Below are positions 30,228 to 40,665 of a stretch of 64,000 nt of DNA, in pieces. The notes under the pieces were generated by a model. That model saw nothing but the letters and a program-made list of their open reading frames with translations. It did not search any database and was not told the DNA's origin. This stretch comes from Channa striata. Its lineage: Eukaryota; Chordata; Actinopteri; Anabantiformes; Channidae. The stretch is from assembly GCA_033026295.1 (NCBI GenBank), contig CM065170.1, positions 16,502,040 to 16,566,039 on the forward strand, in the 5' to 3' direction. Each line of letters begins with the position of its first letter. Position 1 is the first letter of the stretch. A program made the translations under genes and the position numbers.

Positions 30228-30335
30228 TTAACAGTCAGCCCAAACAGGAGGGTCACAGCTGGCAGATAACATCAAACCGGGAACCTTCTAGCATTGAGTT
30301 GGCAGTGCTAACCACTTCACCACCATGCTACCTAT
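30228..30335 (-). repeat. tRNA-derived SINE-type fragment
   Basis: Read on the minus strand it gives 'ggtagcatggtggtgaagtg', 'gttagcactgccaactcaat' and 'gaaggttcccggtttgatg', which resemble the tRNA-type A and B boxes of common fish SINE or SINE-like repeats. Not checked by search. Confidence 0.45.
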
Positions 30336-31439
30336 CATAAGATTATTACAATTTTAATGGAATTAGCGTTATATGTAATAGTTTAAATAAGCTGCACCAG
30401 AAGAATCTGGCTTAAACATGAATTCCAAAATTAATAATATCATATATGACGGTCACAGGAGCCCTTTTCCTGCAAGAAGTAGATTTAATTTCAGTACTTT
30501 GTGTATTTTCAAGACAGGACTCATAAGTTCATAAAGAGATGTGAGAAAATGAATCCTTGGGCACAGACACCCACCCATCTCTTTGGCAATTTATGGTTGT
30601 GTTTAGTGTTGATTTTCTGACAGTTTTTTGATTTGGCAATGTCACTGTCTATGGCTTTTGAATCATTAGTAATGGCTCGTGGGCCCTAGACCTTCTTGGT
30701 CTGTGTTCAGATAAACCATTTGGTTTCACATTCATGCGCCCGTGTATTGTGTTTACTCTTTGTCTGTTCCGTCTTTTTTCTGTCACTTCACTTTGGCATG
30801 TCTCTATGTTTTACTCACTCTCAAACATTTAAACCTCCTGCTCATCCTTACTCAAGTCAACTTCCTGTCCTTTAATGCCTTGTTCTTCACCTCAGCTAAT
30901 CAGCATGTTTGAGCCAAGCCTGCTCATTGCACTTTGTTTCTAAATTTGTACGCTGATGACACAATTTTATACGCAACAGTTGCTACTACGAATTTGGCCA
31001 TTGAAAATCGTCAGTCTGCCTCTGTCACAGTTCAAATATTACTTACCACTGCTGCCTCTTCAAGGCCCTCAAAGTGAAAATTTTCACTGCTATAAATATT
31101 CTAGACTATGGCTGGACTTAGTTTAAGACCCAAACAATTGGGCAAAATCTAAATTAGCTTTTCTTTAGCTAGTCAAATAACCTTGTTGCAGTCTATTATT
31201 ATTATGTTGTGTCAAATATTGTTCCTGTATGTGTTAAATAATTTATACAGCTGTCTTGAAAAAAAATCTGCTTACATATAAAAACACTAAAGCAGCTTTT
31301 CATTGATCTCAATAAGTGTTTTAATAGACAAATTAAAAGTCCCATAAAAAGACATTTACAGTACGTGTCCTGTTACTATCAGCATAGTGGACAAAGTGAA
31401 TTAATTTGACTTGGGCTTTGACTATGGTGACAAATGTTG

Positions 31440-31445
31440 TTTATT
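31440..31445 (-). terminator. Poly(A) signal of copy A
   Basis: AATAAA on the minus strand lies about 20 nt beyond the stop codon. The same motif recurs at the same place in copies B-E, implying a very short 3' untranslated region. Confidence 0.5.
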
Positions 31446-31464
31446 ATCTTAGTCTGCATCTTCA

Positions 31465-33242
31465 CTAGGCTGTAGGGTCATTGATCTTGCCCATGAACAG
31501 GATGCTCCTGATGGAGTGGTCCCAAATGCAAACCAAGAATGGTCTGTTTACTATTATGGTTGGTGGCAAAGAAAAGTACACAATCTCAATGACAGAAGTG
31601 GCCGCTGCCTCTGTTCCCATTTCAGTGACACTAAGTGCAGCCCTGTGAGTCACCTGTGGAGGAAAAAGCAAGTGAGAAATAGGGTCTACATTGAAACAAA
31701 GACTAGGTGCAGCGAAACTGTTATGTGCCATGTTAAATAAATGCATGTCCTTTTACTGTTGTTTACCACAATTTAATGTTCATGTGGCCAAATTCCCATA
31801 AGGAACAAAGAAGAAATTTATGTTTTTCATACCTTTGAGACTTTCAGCTTGGCCTTGTCAGACATAGCAGAGAAATCTGCACGATCCTCAAAGGCATCAG
31901 TTATGCCCATTTCATTCAGTGTTTGCTTCAGAGAGGCTTCAGTAGAGATGGAAAATTTAGGCAATTGCAGAGCTACGTATCTGAGAAACAAAAAACATCG
32001 AGTGTCAAGACAAAGGGAAAATACAGTTAGGCTATAAGGTGTTTAATTCACCCAGACACTAGTTTATTCAGGTTGTTTCTGGATCTCAATATACACCAAT
32101 GCATTTGTTGCAGATGCTCCATCACATTTCATCAACAACCACGTGGAGGGAAAACAAATTACTTGACTTACTTTTCGGAAAGTGAATTATGCCAGTTCCT
32201 CATGTGCTCCTTGCTGATGAAACCCTCCACCTCCTTCATCTTTCCTTCATCAGGCAAGATAATCATCATTGAAGCATTGCCCTTGTAAGGCAGTTTGATG
32301 ACAGTGGTGTGGTTGGCAGCATCAGTGTAGACGTGGTAATGATCTGTTCTCTTCATCATGTCCACCTGAACTTTGGTGGTTGGGTTCACGTGAAAGTCAG
32401 CCTTCATTGTCATGTCACGGTTGAAGGGTTTTGTCCACTCCCCTGTTGGAGGCATTGGAGAGAAAGATATGACATATCATGGAGACATTGTTTTATAATT
32501 CTTAACATTTAGATTAAAATGATGTAGTGTGTTTCACAATCTATATGCAGCATTTTGGTTGTTTACAGGTGTTGAGTTTTTGTCCTGTGTTGTCAGTAAA
32601 CTACACAACAAGGCGAACTGTCAACCTGTTACCTTTAAAGTAGACATAGTTAATAAGCATCATGACCATTGCAGGGCTGATGTCCTTCACTGCATCTTTT
32701 ATCATGTTGTGGGTTTTATTGGCAATGAATGTGTTGATTTCAGCTGCAGCATCTCCAGGTTTGGTTAAGTCAACACTGAAGATCTCAGCAGAGTAGTGGT
32801 GCCTGACAACCTTCAAGAATTTCTCCAGAGGACTGAAGTCAGAGCGGAGGGCCACAGCGTTGCCCACATTCAACTGCTCATTTTCACGGCTGTGGCCCAG
32901 CATGTGGAAAAGATTCTCATAGGCTTTATTGACCTGAGTCTGGTTTAAGGTGTCATAGCCCAAAGTGGAGAACAGCTGTCTGTGGGTTTCACCACTGGCT
33001 CCTGCAGACAGCACCGACAGGGCCGTGGAGATGCCCAGTGGTGAGAAGAAGATGTTTGTTCCAGCAGCAGCCTCAGTATTTAGTCGTTTGTAGAGAGCAA
33101 AGGCAAAGTTGCTGTTAAAAGGGGATAACGTATGGCAGCTTAGCTCTGCTTCATGGTGGTTGTGAGGGTGATGAGGATGATCTGCCCAGGTTAGTGACAA
33201 CAGCAGGGCTGCCAATGTATAACCAGTAACGACTCCCGCCAT
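31465..33242 (-). CDS. serpina1: Serpin copy A, alpha-1-antitrypsin-like
   Basis: A secreted plasma-type serine protease inhibitor. Coding exons run 33242-32633, 32442-32172, 31980-31833 and 31653-31465. They are joined by GT-AG introns and encode 405 residues. The 271- and 148-nt exons match the sizes known for vertebrate SERPINA1. The ATG follows the acceptor 'aacgtccag' by nine bases. Residues 1-20 form a signal peptide ending LTWA, followed by a His-rich stretch (DHPHHPHNHH). Family landmarks are NIFFSPLGIS, the breach Trp in GEWTKPF, LPDEGK, LPKFSI, the hinge GTEAAA and RPFLVCIW near the C-terminus. Potential N-glycosylation sites include NQT, NKT, NHT and NAS. Counting from the hinge Gly as P15, the scissile bond is Phe-Ser (VYF/SLP), so a chymotrypsin-like protease is the inferred target. 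Its last exon is the most divergent of copies A-E, although its first coding exon nearly equals that of D. Confidence 0.9.
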
Positions 33243-33534
33243 CCTTACAGCCTGGACGTTAGAAATAAAAATCAGATGCAATTGTTAAATGAACTCGACC
33301 AAAATAAGATTAAACCAGAACTACGAATAAAATAACTACTTTAGGACACTGTATATTACACAAGTACTTATAAAGACAACAGCGAAGACAGTTTCCATTA
33401 TAGCAAAATGTATTAATGTCACAAAAATACACATATTTAAATTCAACAAATTTTATTCAAATTCATTTAATTTGAAACACCAGCCATTTTTCATGAAAAT
33501 CATTCACCAGATTTTAGTAAAGAGAAACACTTAC

Positions 33535-33630
33535 CGGTAGTTTCTTCTGTGATGCAGTTTGCAAGAAACTTCACAATTATATCCAGTGGGTTGAGGAGTC
33601 AGTTGACAGTTCTATTAAAAATTAACAAGG
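33535..33630 (-). promoter_or_regulatory. Promoter and leader exon of copy A
   Basis: On the minus strand an HNF1-like element (GTTAATTTTTAAT, 33626-33614) is followed by TATAAT (33581-33576) and then a short untranslated leader ending at the donor 'actaccg/gtaagt' (last exon base 33535). The leader splices to the coding exon at 33251. The HNF1 consensus GTTAATNATTAAC and its role in liver expression of mammalian SERPINA1 are established. Use here is inferred from position and from conservation in all six copies. The start site itself is not determined. Confidence 0.55.
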
Positions 33631-36078
33631 ACCGACTTTTTTCTGGCCTGTGGTAGGAGATTTTTTGCCAAGTCTTACATTTATGAAACAAATACAACTT
33701 ACTTAGAATCATACTATTACTTTAAAGGTACATTTGTGACCACGGTCCTTAAAGGTGAGACTGTGAATTTACTTCATATTATCAGTGTAATAATAGCACA
33801 GTTTGCATTTAAACGATCTGTCACAACTATCACTAAGGTTGAAACTTATTCTTTTTTAAACATGACGATGCTCACAAATAACAAAATCATCTAAAATAAC
33901 AAAAAGCACTTTTTGTAAATACTACCAAAATGTAACACGCCTTTTCTATAGTGGCGCAAATGACACAAGGAAACATCCTTTATGAAAATCCTGCAGTCTA
34001 GCTGCAGGTGATATGTTCAGAATTTAGTACGTAGAACAGTACTATTACAGTATATTAATTTTATTAAAATAATATTACAGATAGATTTAACCTAAATGAA
34101 CAACATCACTGAGCATTTTGTCAGTTAGACTTCAAGAGCCTGAACCACAATCAAGACCCAGAAACAGACTAAACACACATCAGGCAAAACTCAAGCGTTC
34201 ACTCAGCTGGAAGCAGCAGCTCCTTTGTGGATAGATCAAAGTACGAGGAGTCATGTCCGGCTGATGTCCATCAGGTCATACTGTATGTCCCACCCACGTT
34301 CCAAAATCAGTTAAACTTCTGTCAAAACATGCCAATCACAATATTGCACAGTCTGTACTTCTTGTCTAACCACACATCTTATTTACAATGGAAAACATTT
34401 AAGAAACTTTTTGTTTGTTGTGTGTTTTTTGTACATAGGTGTTATTGTTTCGTTGTTTTTGTTGTCCTGGATTGTGTATGTGTCCGTAATAAAGTAAAGT
34501 AAAATATATTTTAACATAATTTATCGAATATGAGCATGACATTAATCAGGCAATCCTGACAGTGAATGATGAGGTTTGGAAAACATAATAGGTCTATTTG
34601 AAATTATATCAATTTATATATTCACATCAGAATTTTTTTAATCTCCATATTTTCTGTGCAAGATATTTTTAAATGACTAGAGAAATACTGTTTTTATTAT
34701 GCCACCAAGAAACCCCTGTGTTATATTTTTTATCTAAAAGACAAAAGTGTAAATTATTGTAGACACATTTAATCAGCTTCTTATGAACAAAGACAGATCA
34801 GAATGTCCAGTACAAGGACATGGTTATAAAACTAGCATGATGGGTTCAGAGTCAATGATGTTGATTGAAGAAGAACTTGATGACAGATGTGATCATGACT
34901 CTCATTTTCTTAGTCTGTTTCTTTACATCACTATAGGACTGTTGATTTAGGATTTTTTTAGTAGCATTCGTGAAGATGAATGTTCTGTCATCACTGATGG
35001 ATGTTGGCAGAGTGACAGGCAAAAACTAGATTGTATTGGTGGCTGCTGACACTAAGACAAGCATTGTGTGACGCCTGTGGATGCAAAAGGAAGAAGGTCA
35101 CAGAACAAAACTGTAACTTAGTCTTTCTTGCCATCTTCATGAGGAATATCTGAACCCCATCCTGCAAGTGTTCATGAACTATTGCTCATGCATGTGCTAC
35201 TCAAACTAGAACCAAAGAAAAAAAATATGAAATCAGTGAAGGTGTCTTTTAAATTGCAGTTTTTCTAAGTCTTCCAGATCTGAACATATACTGTACTAAT
35301 GAATACCTTTTCACATGAGAATAGAAGAGTTCAGAGGCTAATTAAAATACTCGTGTTCAGAGACAGTAACTGTGTTTGCGTCCACTTAAGAAAACTGGTT
35401 ACTGGAAATCTGTGAATACATCCAGCATTAAAGTAACCAGATTTTTCTTTGATCTCAGACTTATTTTGGAAGACTGGTGCACAGATTTTCTTTCTGTGTG
35501 TATACGTTTGTGTCACAGCTGAGTGAGTGCACCAGGAAAGAAACAGGAAACTGGAAAAACCATAGTGCTGCTCACAAATGCTCACCTCTGCCCTCAGCCT
35601 AACTTCAACTACACTTGGCAACAACGTCTTTTTATGGCTCATCAGCTTTATACCTCAGCTCCACTTGCCACAACTCTCTTGTTCTTAAAAATCGGGTTCA
35701 GTGCCCTTCACCTTCATTCCTCAGAAGATCTTGTTAAACAAACTATTCAGAAACTCTATGGCCACCTCTCCTAGACACTTTTTGCTAACTTTCCACCTGG
35801 TCTACTGGACAAAGAATGCATTGACTTGTGCAGACTTCAGGCTGGGTTAAGAGGATGTCTTCTTTAAATAAAAGCTAAAAAAAATTCTCAACATGTAAAA
35901 CCACTCAAGAAGCTTCTTAATCATCTCAAAAAAATTTTAACCATTTTCTCCATTCTGAGACCAGTAAAAAGTCCCATATAAAGACATATACAGTACGTGT
36001 GTATCTCCTGTTACTATCAGCATAGTGGACAACAGTGAAATAATTTGACTTGGGCTTTGAATATGGTGACAGATGTTG
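33631..36078. other. Spacer upstream of copy A
   Basis: No functional gene seen. The spacer recurs in units B-D. On the minus strand about 35030-34865 stays open for some 55 codons (including SISDDRTFIF) and may be a coding relic. Near 35350-35480 is a MITE-like piece with inverted 'ggttactgg' and 'agtaaccag'. A plus-strand frame at 35523-35774 is repeated in unit B, but it lies inside the repeat and has no recognisable domain. Confidence 0.5.
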
Positions 36079-36084
36079 TTTATT
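36079..36084 (-). terminator. Poly(A) signal of copy B
   Basis: AATAAA on the minus strand, about 17 nt beyond the stop, as in the sister copies. Confidence 0.45.
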
Positions 36085-36100
36085 ATCTTAGTCTGCATCT

Positions 36101-37830
36101 TCATTTGGCTGTAGGGTCATTGATCTTGCCCATGAAGAGGATGCTCTTGATGGAGTGGTCCCAAATGCAAACCAAGAATGGTTTGTCTACTCTGATGGTT
36201 GGTGACAAGCTGGAACCCAATAACTGGATGATAGTTGTGGCTGATGCCTCTGTTCCCATTTCATTGACATTCAGTGCAGCCTTGTGAGTCACCTGTGGAC
36301 GAAAAAGCAAGTGAGAAATAGGGTCTACATTCAAACAAAGACTAGGTGCATGTACTGTAGTTGATCCTGATCCACTGTTCATGTGGTCAAATTTCCATAA
36401 AGAACAAAGAAGAAATGTTTGTTTTTCATACCTTTGAGACTTTCAGCTTGGCTGTATCAGACACACCAGAGAAATCTGCACGATCCTCAAAGGCATCAGT
36501 TATGCCCATTTCTTTCAGAGTTTGCTCGAGAGAGGCTTCAGTAGAGATGGAAAATTTAGGCAAATGCAACTTTACGTACCTGAGAAACACAAAACATCGA
36601 GTGTAAAGACAAAGGGAAAATGCAGTATTTTTGTTTAATTCACCCAGTCACTAGTTTATTCAGGTTGCTGCAGGAACTCAACATACACCAATGCATTTGT
36701 TGCACATGCTCCATCACATTTCATCAACAACCACGTGGACGGAATACAAATGACTTGACTTACTGTTCAGAAAGCTTATGCCAGTTCCTCATGTGCTCCG
36801 CGCTGATGAAGCCCTCCACCTCCTCCATCTTTCCTTCATCAGGCAAGATAATCATCATTGAAGCATTGCCCTTGTAAAGCAGTTTGATGACAGTGGTGTG
36901 GTTGGCAGCATCAAAGTAGACGTGGTAATGATCTGTTCTCTCATCATGTCCACCTGAACTTTGGTGGTTGGGTTCACGTGAAAGTCAGCCTTGTATGCTG
37001 GGTTAATGTTGAAGGGTTTTGTCCACTGCCCTGTTGGAGGGATTAGAGAGACACATATGAAAAGTCATGTAGACATTGTTTTATAAATCTTAACATTTAG
37101 ATTAAAATTATGTAGTGTGTTTCACAATCTATATGCAGCATTTTGGTTGTTTACAGGTGTTGGGTTTTTGTCCTGTGTTGTCAGTAAACTACACAACAAG
37201 GCGAACTGTCAACCTGTTACCTTTAAAGTAGACATAGTTAATAAGCATCATGACCATTGCAGGGCTGAGGTCCTTCACTGCATCTTTTATCATGTCGTGG
37301 GTTTTATTGGCAATGAATGTGTTGATTTCAGCTGCAGCTTCTTTATGTTTGGTTAAGTCAACACTGAAGATCTCAGCAGAGTAGTGGTGCCTGACAACCT
37401 TCAGGAATTTCTCCAGAGGACTGAAGTCAGAGCGCAGGGCCACAGCGTTGCCCACGTTCAACTGCTCATTTTCACGGCTGTGGCCCAGCATGTGGAAAAG
37501 ATTCTCATAGGCTTTATTGACCTGAGTCTGGTTTAAGGTGTCGTAGCCCAAAGTGGAGAACAGCTGTCTGTGGGTTTCCCCACTGGCTCCTGCAGACAGC
37601 ACCGACAGAGCCGTGGAGATGCCCAGTGGTGAGAAGAAGATGTTTGTTCCAGCAGCAGCCTCAGTATTTAGTCGTTTGTAGAGAGCAAAGGCAAAGTTGC
37701 TGTTAAAAGGGGATAACGTATGGCAGCTTTGCTCTGCTTCATGGTGGTGGTGAGGGTGATGAGGATGATCTGCCCAGGTTAGTGACAACAGCAGGGCTGC
37801 GAGTGTATAACCAGTAACAACTCCCCCCAT
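36101..37830 (-). pseudogene. serpina1: Serpin copy B, frameshifted alpha-1-antitrypsin-like
   Basis: Exons are 37830-37221, 37030-36764, 36579-36432 and 36292-36101, with intact GT-AG sites, signal peptide, His-rich N-terminus and serpin landmarks as in copy A. The second coding exon is 267 nt instead of 271. It lacks three bases near 36775, which removes one Leu in frame, and one base in the run at about 36940 (ctctcatc where copy C has ctcctcatc). The one-base loss shifts the frame after VDMM and leads to a stop within about 20 codons, before the inhibitory loop. The last exon remains open, with hinge GTEASA and an inferred Ser-Ser scissile bond (LGS/SLS). Either this is a young pseudogene or the missing base is a sequencing or assembly error in a near-identical repeat. 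All else argues for a recently functional gene. Confidence 0.75.
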
Positions 37831-38115
37831 CCTTACAGCCTGTACGTTAGAAATAAAAATCAGATGCAATTGTTAAATGAACTCGACCAAAATAAGATTA
37901 CACCTAAACTACGAATACAATAACTATTTTAGAAAACTGTATATTACATAAATACTTAAAAGACAACAGCAAAGAAACTTTTCATTATAGCAAAACGTAT
38001 TAATGTCACAAGAGTACACATCAAAATCAAATAAAATTCAAATTCATTTAATTTGAAACACCAGCCATTTTTCATGAAAATGATTCACCAAATGTTAGTA
38101 AAGAGAAACACTTAC

Positions 38116-38210
38116 CGGTAGTTTCTTCTGTGATGCTGTTTCAAGAAACTTCACAATTATATCCAGTGGGTTGAGGAGTCAGTTCACAGTTCTGTTAAAA
38201 ATTAACAAGG
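38116..38210 (-). promoter_or_regulatory. Promoter and leader exon of copy B
   Basis: The HNF1-like palindrome GTTAATTTTTAAC (38206-38194) matches the consensus GTTAATNATTAAC at all specified positions but one. TATAAT lies at 38161-38156 and the leader ends at 38116 before 'gtaagt'. It splices to 37839. Confidence 0.55.
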
Positions 38211-40643
38211 ACCGACTTTTTCTGGCCTGTGGTAGGTGATTTTTTGCCAAGTCTTACATTTACAGAACCAATACAATTTTACCAGAAGCGTACTATTATT
38301 TTACAGGTACATTTGTGACCACGGTCCTTAAAGGTGAGACTGTGAATTTACTTCATATTATCAGTGTAATAATAGCACAGTTTGCAGTTAAACGATCTGT
38401 CACAACTATCACTAAGGTTGAAACTGAGTCTTTTTTAAACATGACGATGCTCACATATAACAAAATCATCTAAAATAAGAAAAGTGCTTTTTGTAAATAC
38501 TACCAAAATGTAACACGCCTTTTCTATAGTGGCCCAAATGACACAAGGAAACATCCCTTATGAAAATCCTGCAGTCTAGCTGCAGGTGATATGTTCAGAA
38601 TTTAGTACGTAGTACAGTACTATTACAGTATATTAATTTTATTAAAATAATATTACAGATAGATTTAACCTAAATGAACAACATCACTGAGCATTTTGTC
38701 AGTTAGACTTCAAGCGCCTGAACCACAATCAAGACCCAGAAACAGACTAAACACACATCAGGCAAAACTCAAGCGTTCACTCAGCTGGAAGCAGCAGCTC
38801 CTTTGTGGACAGATCAAAGTACGAGGAGTCATGTCCGGCTGATGTCCATCAGGTCATACTGTATGTCCCACCCACGTTCCAAAATCAGTTAAACTTCTGT
38901 CAAAACATGCCAATCACAATAGTGCACAGTCTGTACTTCTTGTCTAACCACACATCTTATTTACAATGAAAAAACATTTAAGAAACTTTTTGTTTGTTAT
39001 CTGTTTTTTGTGCATAGGTCTTATTGGTTCGTTGTTTTTGTTGTAAATAATAAAGTAAAGTAAAATATATTTTAACATAATTTATCGAATATGAGCATGA
39101 CATTAATCAGGCAATGCTTACAGTGAATGATGAGGTTTGGAAAACATGATAGGTCTATTTGAAATTATATCAATTTATATATTCACATCTGAATTTTTTT
39201 AATCTCCATATTTTCTGTGCAAGATATTTTTAAATGACTAGAGAAATGATGTTTTTATTATGCCACCAAGAAACCCCCGTGTTATATTTTTTATCTAAAA
39301 GACAAAAGTGTAAATAATTGTAGACACATTTAATCAGCTTCTTATGAACAAAGACAGATCAGAGTGTCCAGTACAAGGACATGGTTATAAAACTAGTATG
39401 ATGGGTTCAGAGTCAATGATGTTGATTGAAGAAGAACTTGATGACAGATGTGATCATGACTCTCATTTTCTTAGTCTGTTTCTTTACATCACTATAGGAC
39501 TGTTGATTTAGGAATTTTTTAGTAGCATTCATGAAGATGAATGTTCTGTCATCACTGATGGATGTTGGCAGAGTGACAGGCAAAAACTAGATTGTATTGG
39601 TGGCTGCTGACACTAAGACAAGCATTGTGTGACGCCTGTGGATGCAAAAGGAAGAAGGTCACAGAACAAAACTGTAACTTAGTCTTTCTTGCCATCTTCA
39701 TGAGGAATATCTGAACCCCATCCTGCAAGTGTTCATGAACTATTGCTCATGCATGTGCTACTCAAACTAGAACCAAAGAAAAAAAATATGAAATCAGTGA
39801 AGGTGTCTTTTAAATTGCAGTTTTTCTAAGTCTTCCAGATCTGAACATATACTGTACTAATGAATACCTTTTCACATGAGAATAGAAGAGTTCAGAGGCT
39901 AATTAAAATACTCGTTGTGTTCAGAGACAGTAACTGTGTTTGCGTCCACTTAAGAAAACTGGTTACTGGAAATCTGTGAATACATCCAGCATTAAAGTAA
40001 CCAAATTTTTCTTTGATCTCAGACTTATTTTGGAAGACTGGTGCACAGATTTCCTTTCTGTGTGTATGTGTTTGTGTCACAGCTGAGTGAGTGCACCAGG
40101 AAAGAAACGGGAAACTGGAAAAACCATAGTGCTGCTCACAAATGCTCACCTCTGCCCTCAGCCTAACTTCAACTACACTTGGCAACAACGTCTTTTTATG
40201 GCTCATCAGCTTTATACCTCAGCTCCACTTGCCACAACTCTCTTGTTCTTAAAAATCGGGTTCAGTGCCCTTCACCTTCATTCCTCAGAAGATCTTGTTA
40301 AACAAACTATTCAGAAACTCTATGGCCACCTCTCCTAGATACTTTTTGCTAACTTTCCACCTGGTCTACTGGACAAAGAATGCATTGACTTGTGCAGACT
40401 TCAGGCTGGGTTAAGAGGATGTCTTCTTTAAATAAAAGCTAAAAAAAAATGCTCAACATGTAAAACCACTCAAGAAGCTTCTTAATCATCTCAAAAAATT
40501 TTTAATCATTTTCTCCATTCTGAGACCAATAAAAAGTCCCATATAAAGACATATACAGTACGTGTGTATCTCCTGTTACTATCAGCATAGTGGACAACAG
40601 TGAAATAATTTGACTTGGGCTTTGAATATGGTGACAGATGTTG
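38211..40643. other. Spacer upstream of copy B
   Basis: Direct repeat of the spacer upstream of copy A, with the same minus-strand open stretch (about 39580-39425) and the same MITE-like piece near 39915-40045. No gene seen. Confidence 0.5.
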
Positions 40644-40649
40644 TTTATT
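40644..40649 (-). terminator. Poly(A) signal of copy C
   Basis: AATAAA on the minus strand just beyond the stop, as in the sister copies. Confidence 0.45.
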
Positions 40650-40665
40650 ATCTTAGTCTGCATCT

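Larger units (their letters stand above)
20420..31257. other. Intergenic DNA, no supported gene
   Basis: No gene is supported. It contains a C-rich stretch at 21114-21134, a common fish repeat at about 21690-22230, GT microsatellites at 23035-23064 and 23452-23472, and a tRNA-like SINE fragment near 30230-30335. Short frames such as 24605-24925 or 29473-29709 show no recognisable domain. The right edge is where similarity to the serpin repeat unit begins. Confidence 0.6.
31339..35970. repeat. Tandem serpin unit A
   Basis: This is the first of four direct repeats that each carry one serpin gene and its upstream spacer. I anchored the units on a shared 'gtcccata' near their left end (31339, 35971, 40536, 45013), which gives periods of 4632, 4565 and 4477 bp. 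Weaker similarity extends left to about 31258. Confidence 0.85.
35971..40535. repeat. Tandem serpin unit B
   Basis: A direct repeat of unit A. By eye it is nearly identical to unit C over its whole length, differing only at scattered bases and small indels, so B and C are the youngest duplicate pair. Confidence 0.85.

Noticed and set aside
32529..32768. Plus-strand frame repeated at 37117, 41686, 46199 and 55529
   Set aside because: It overlaps the serpin first coding exon and its donor on the other strand. Conservation comes from the serpin.
35523..35774. Plus-strand frame of 83 codons, repeated at 40087
   Set aside because: It is the same in units A and B only because the units are recent duplicates. 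Unit C has lost its end, and no domain is visible.
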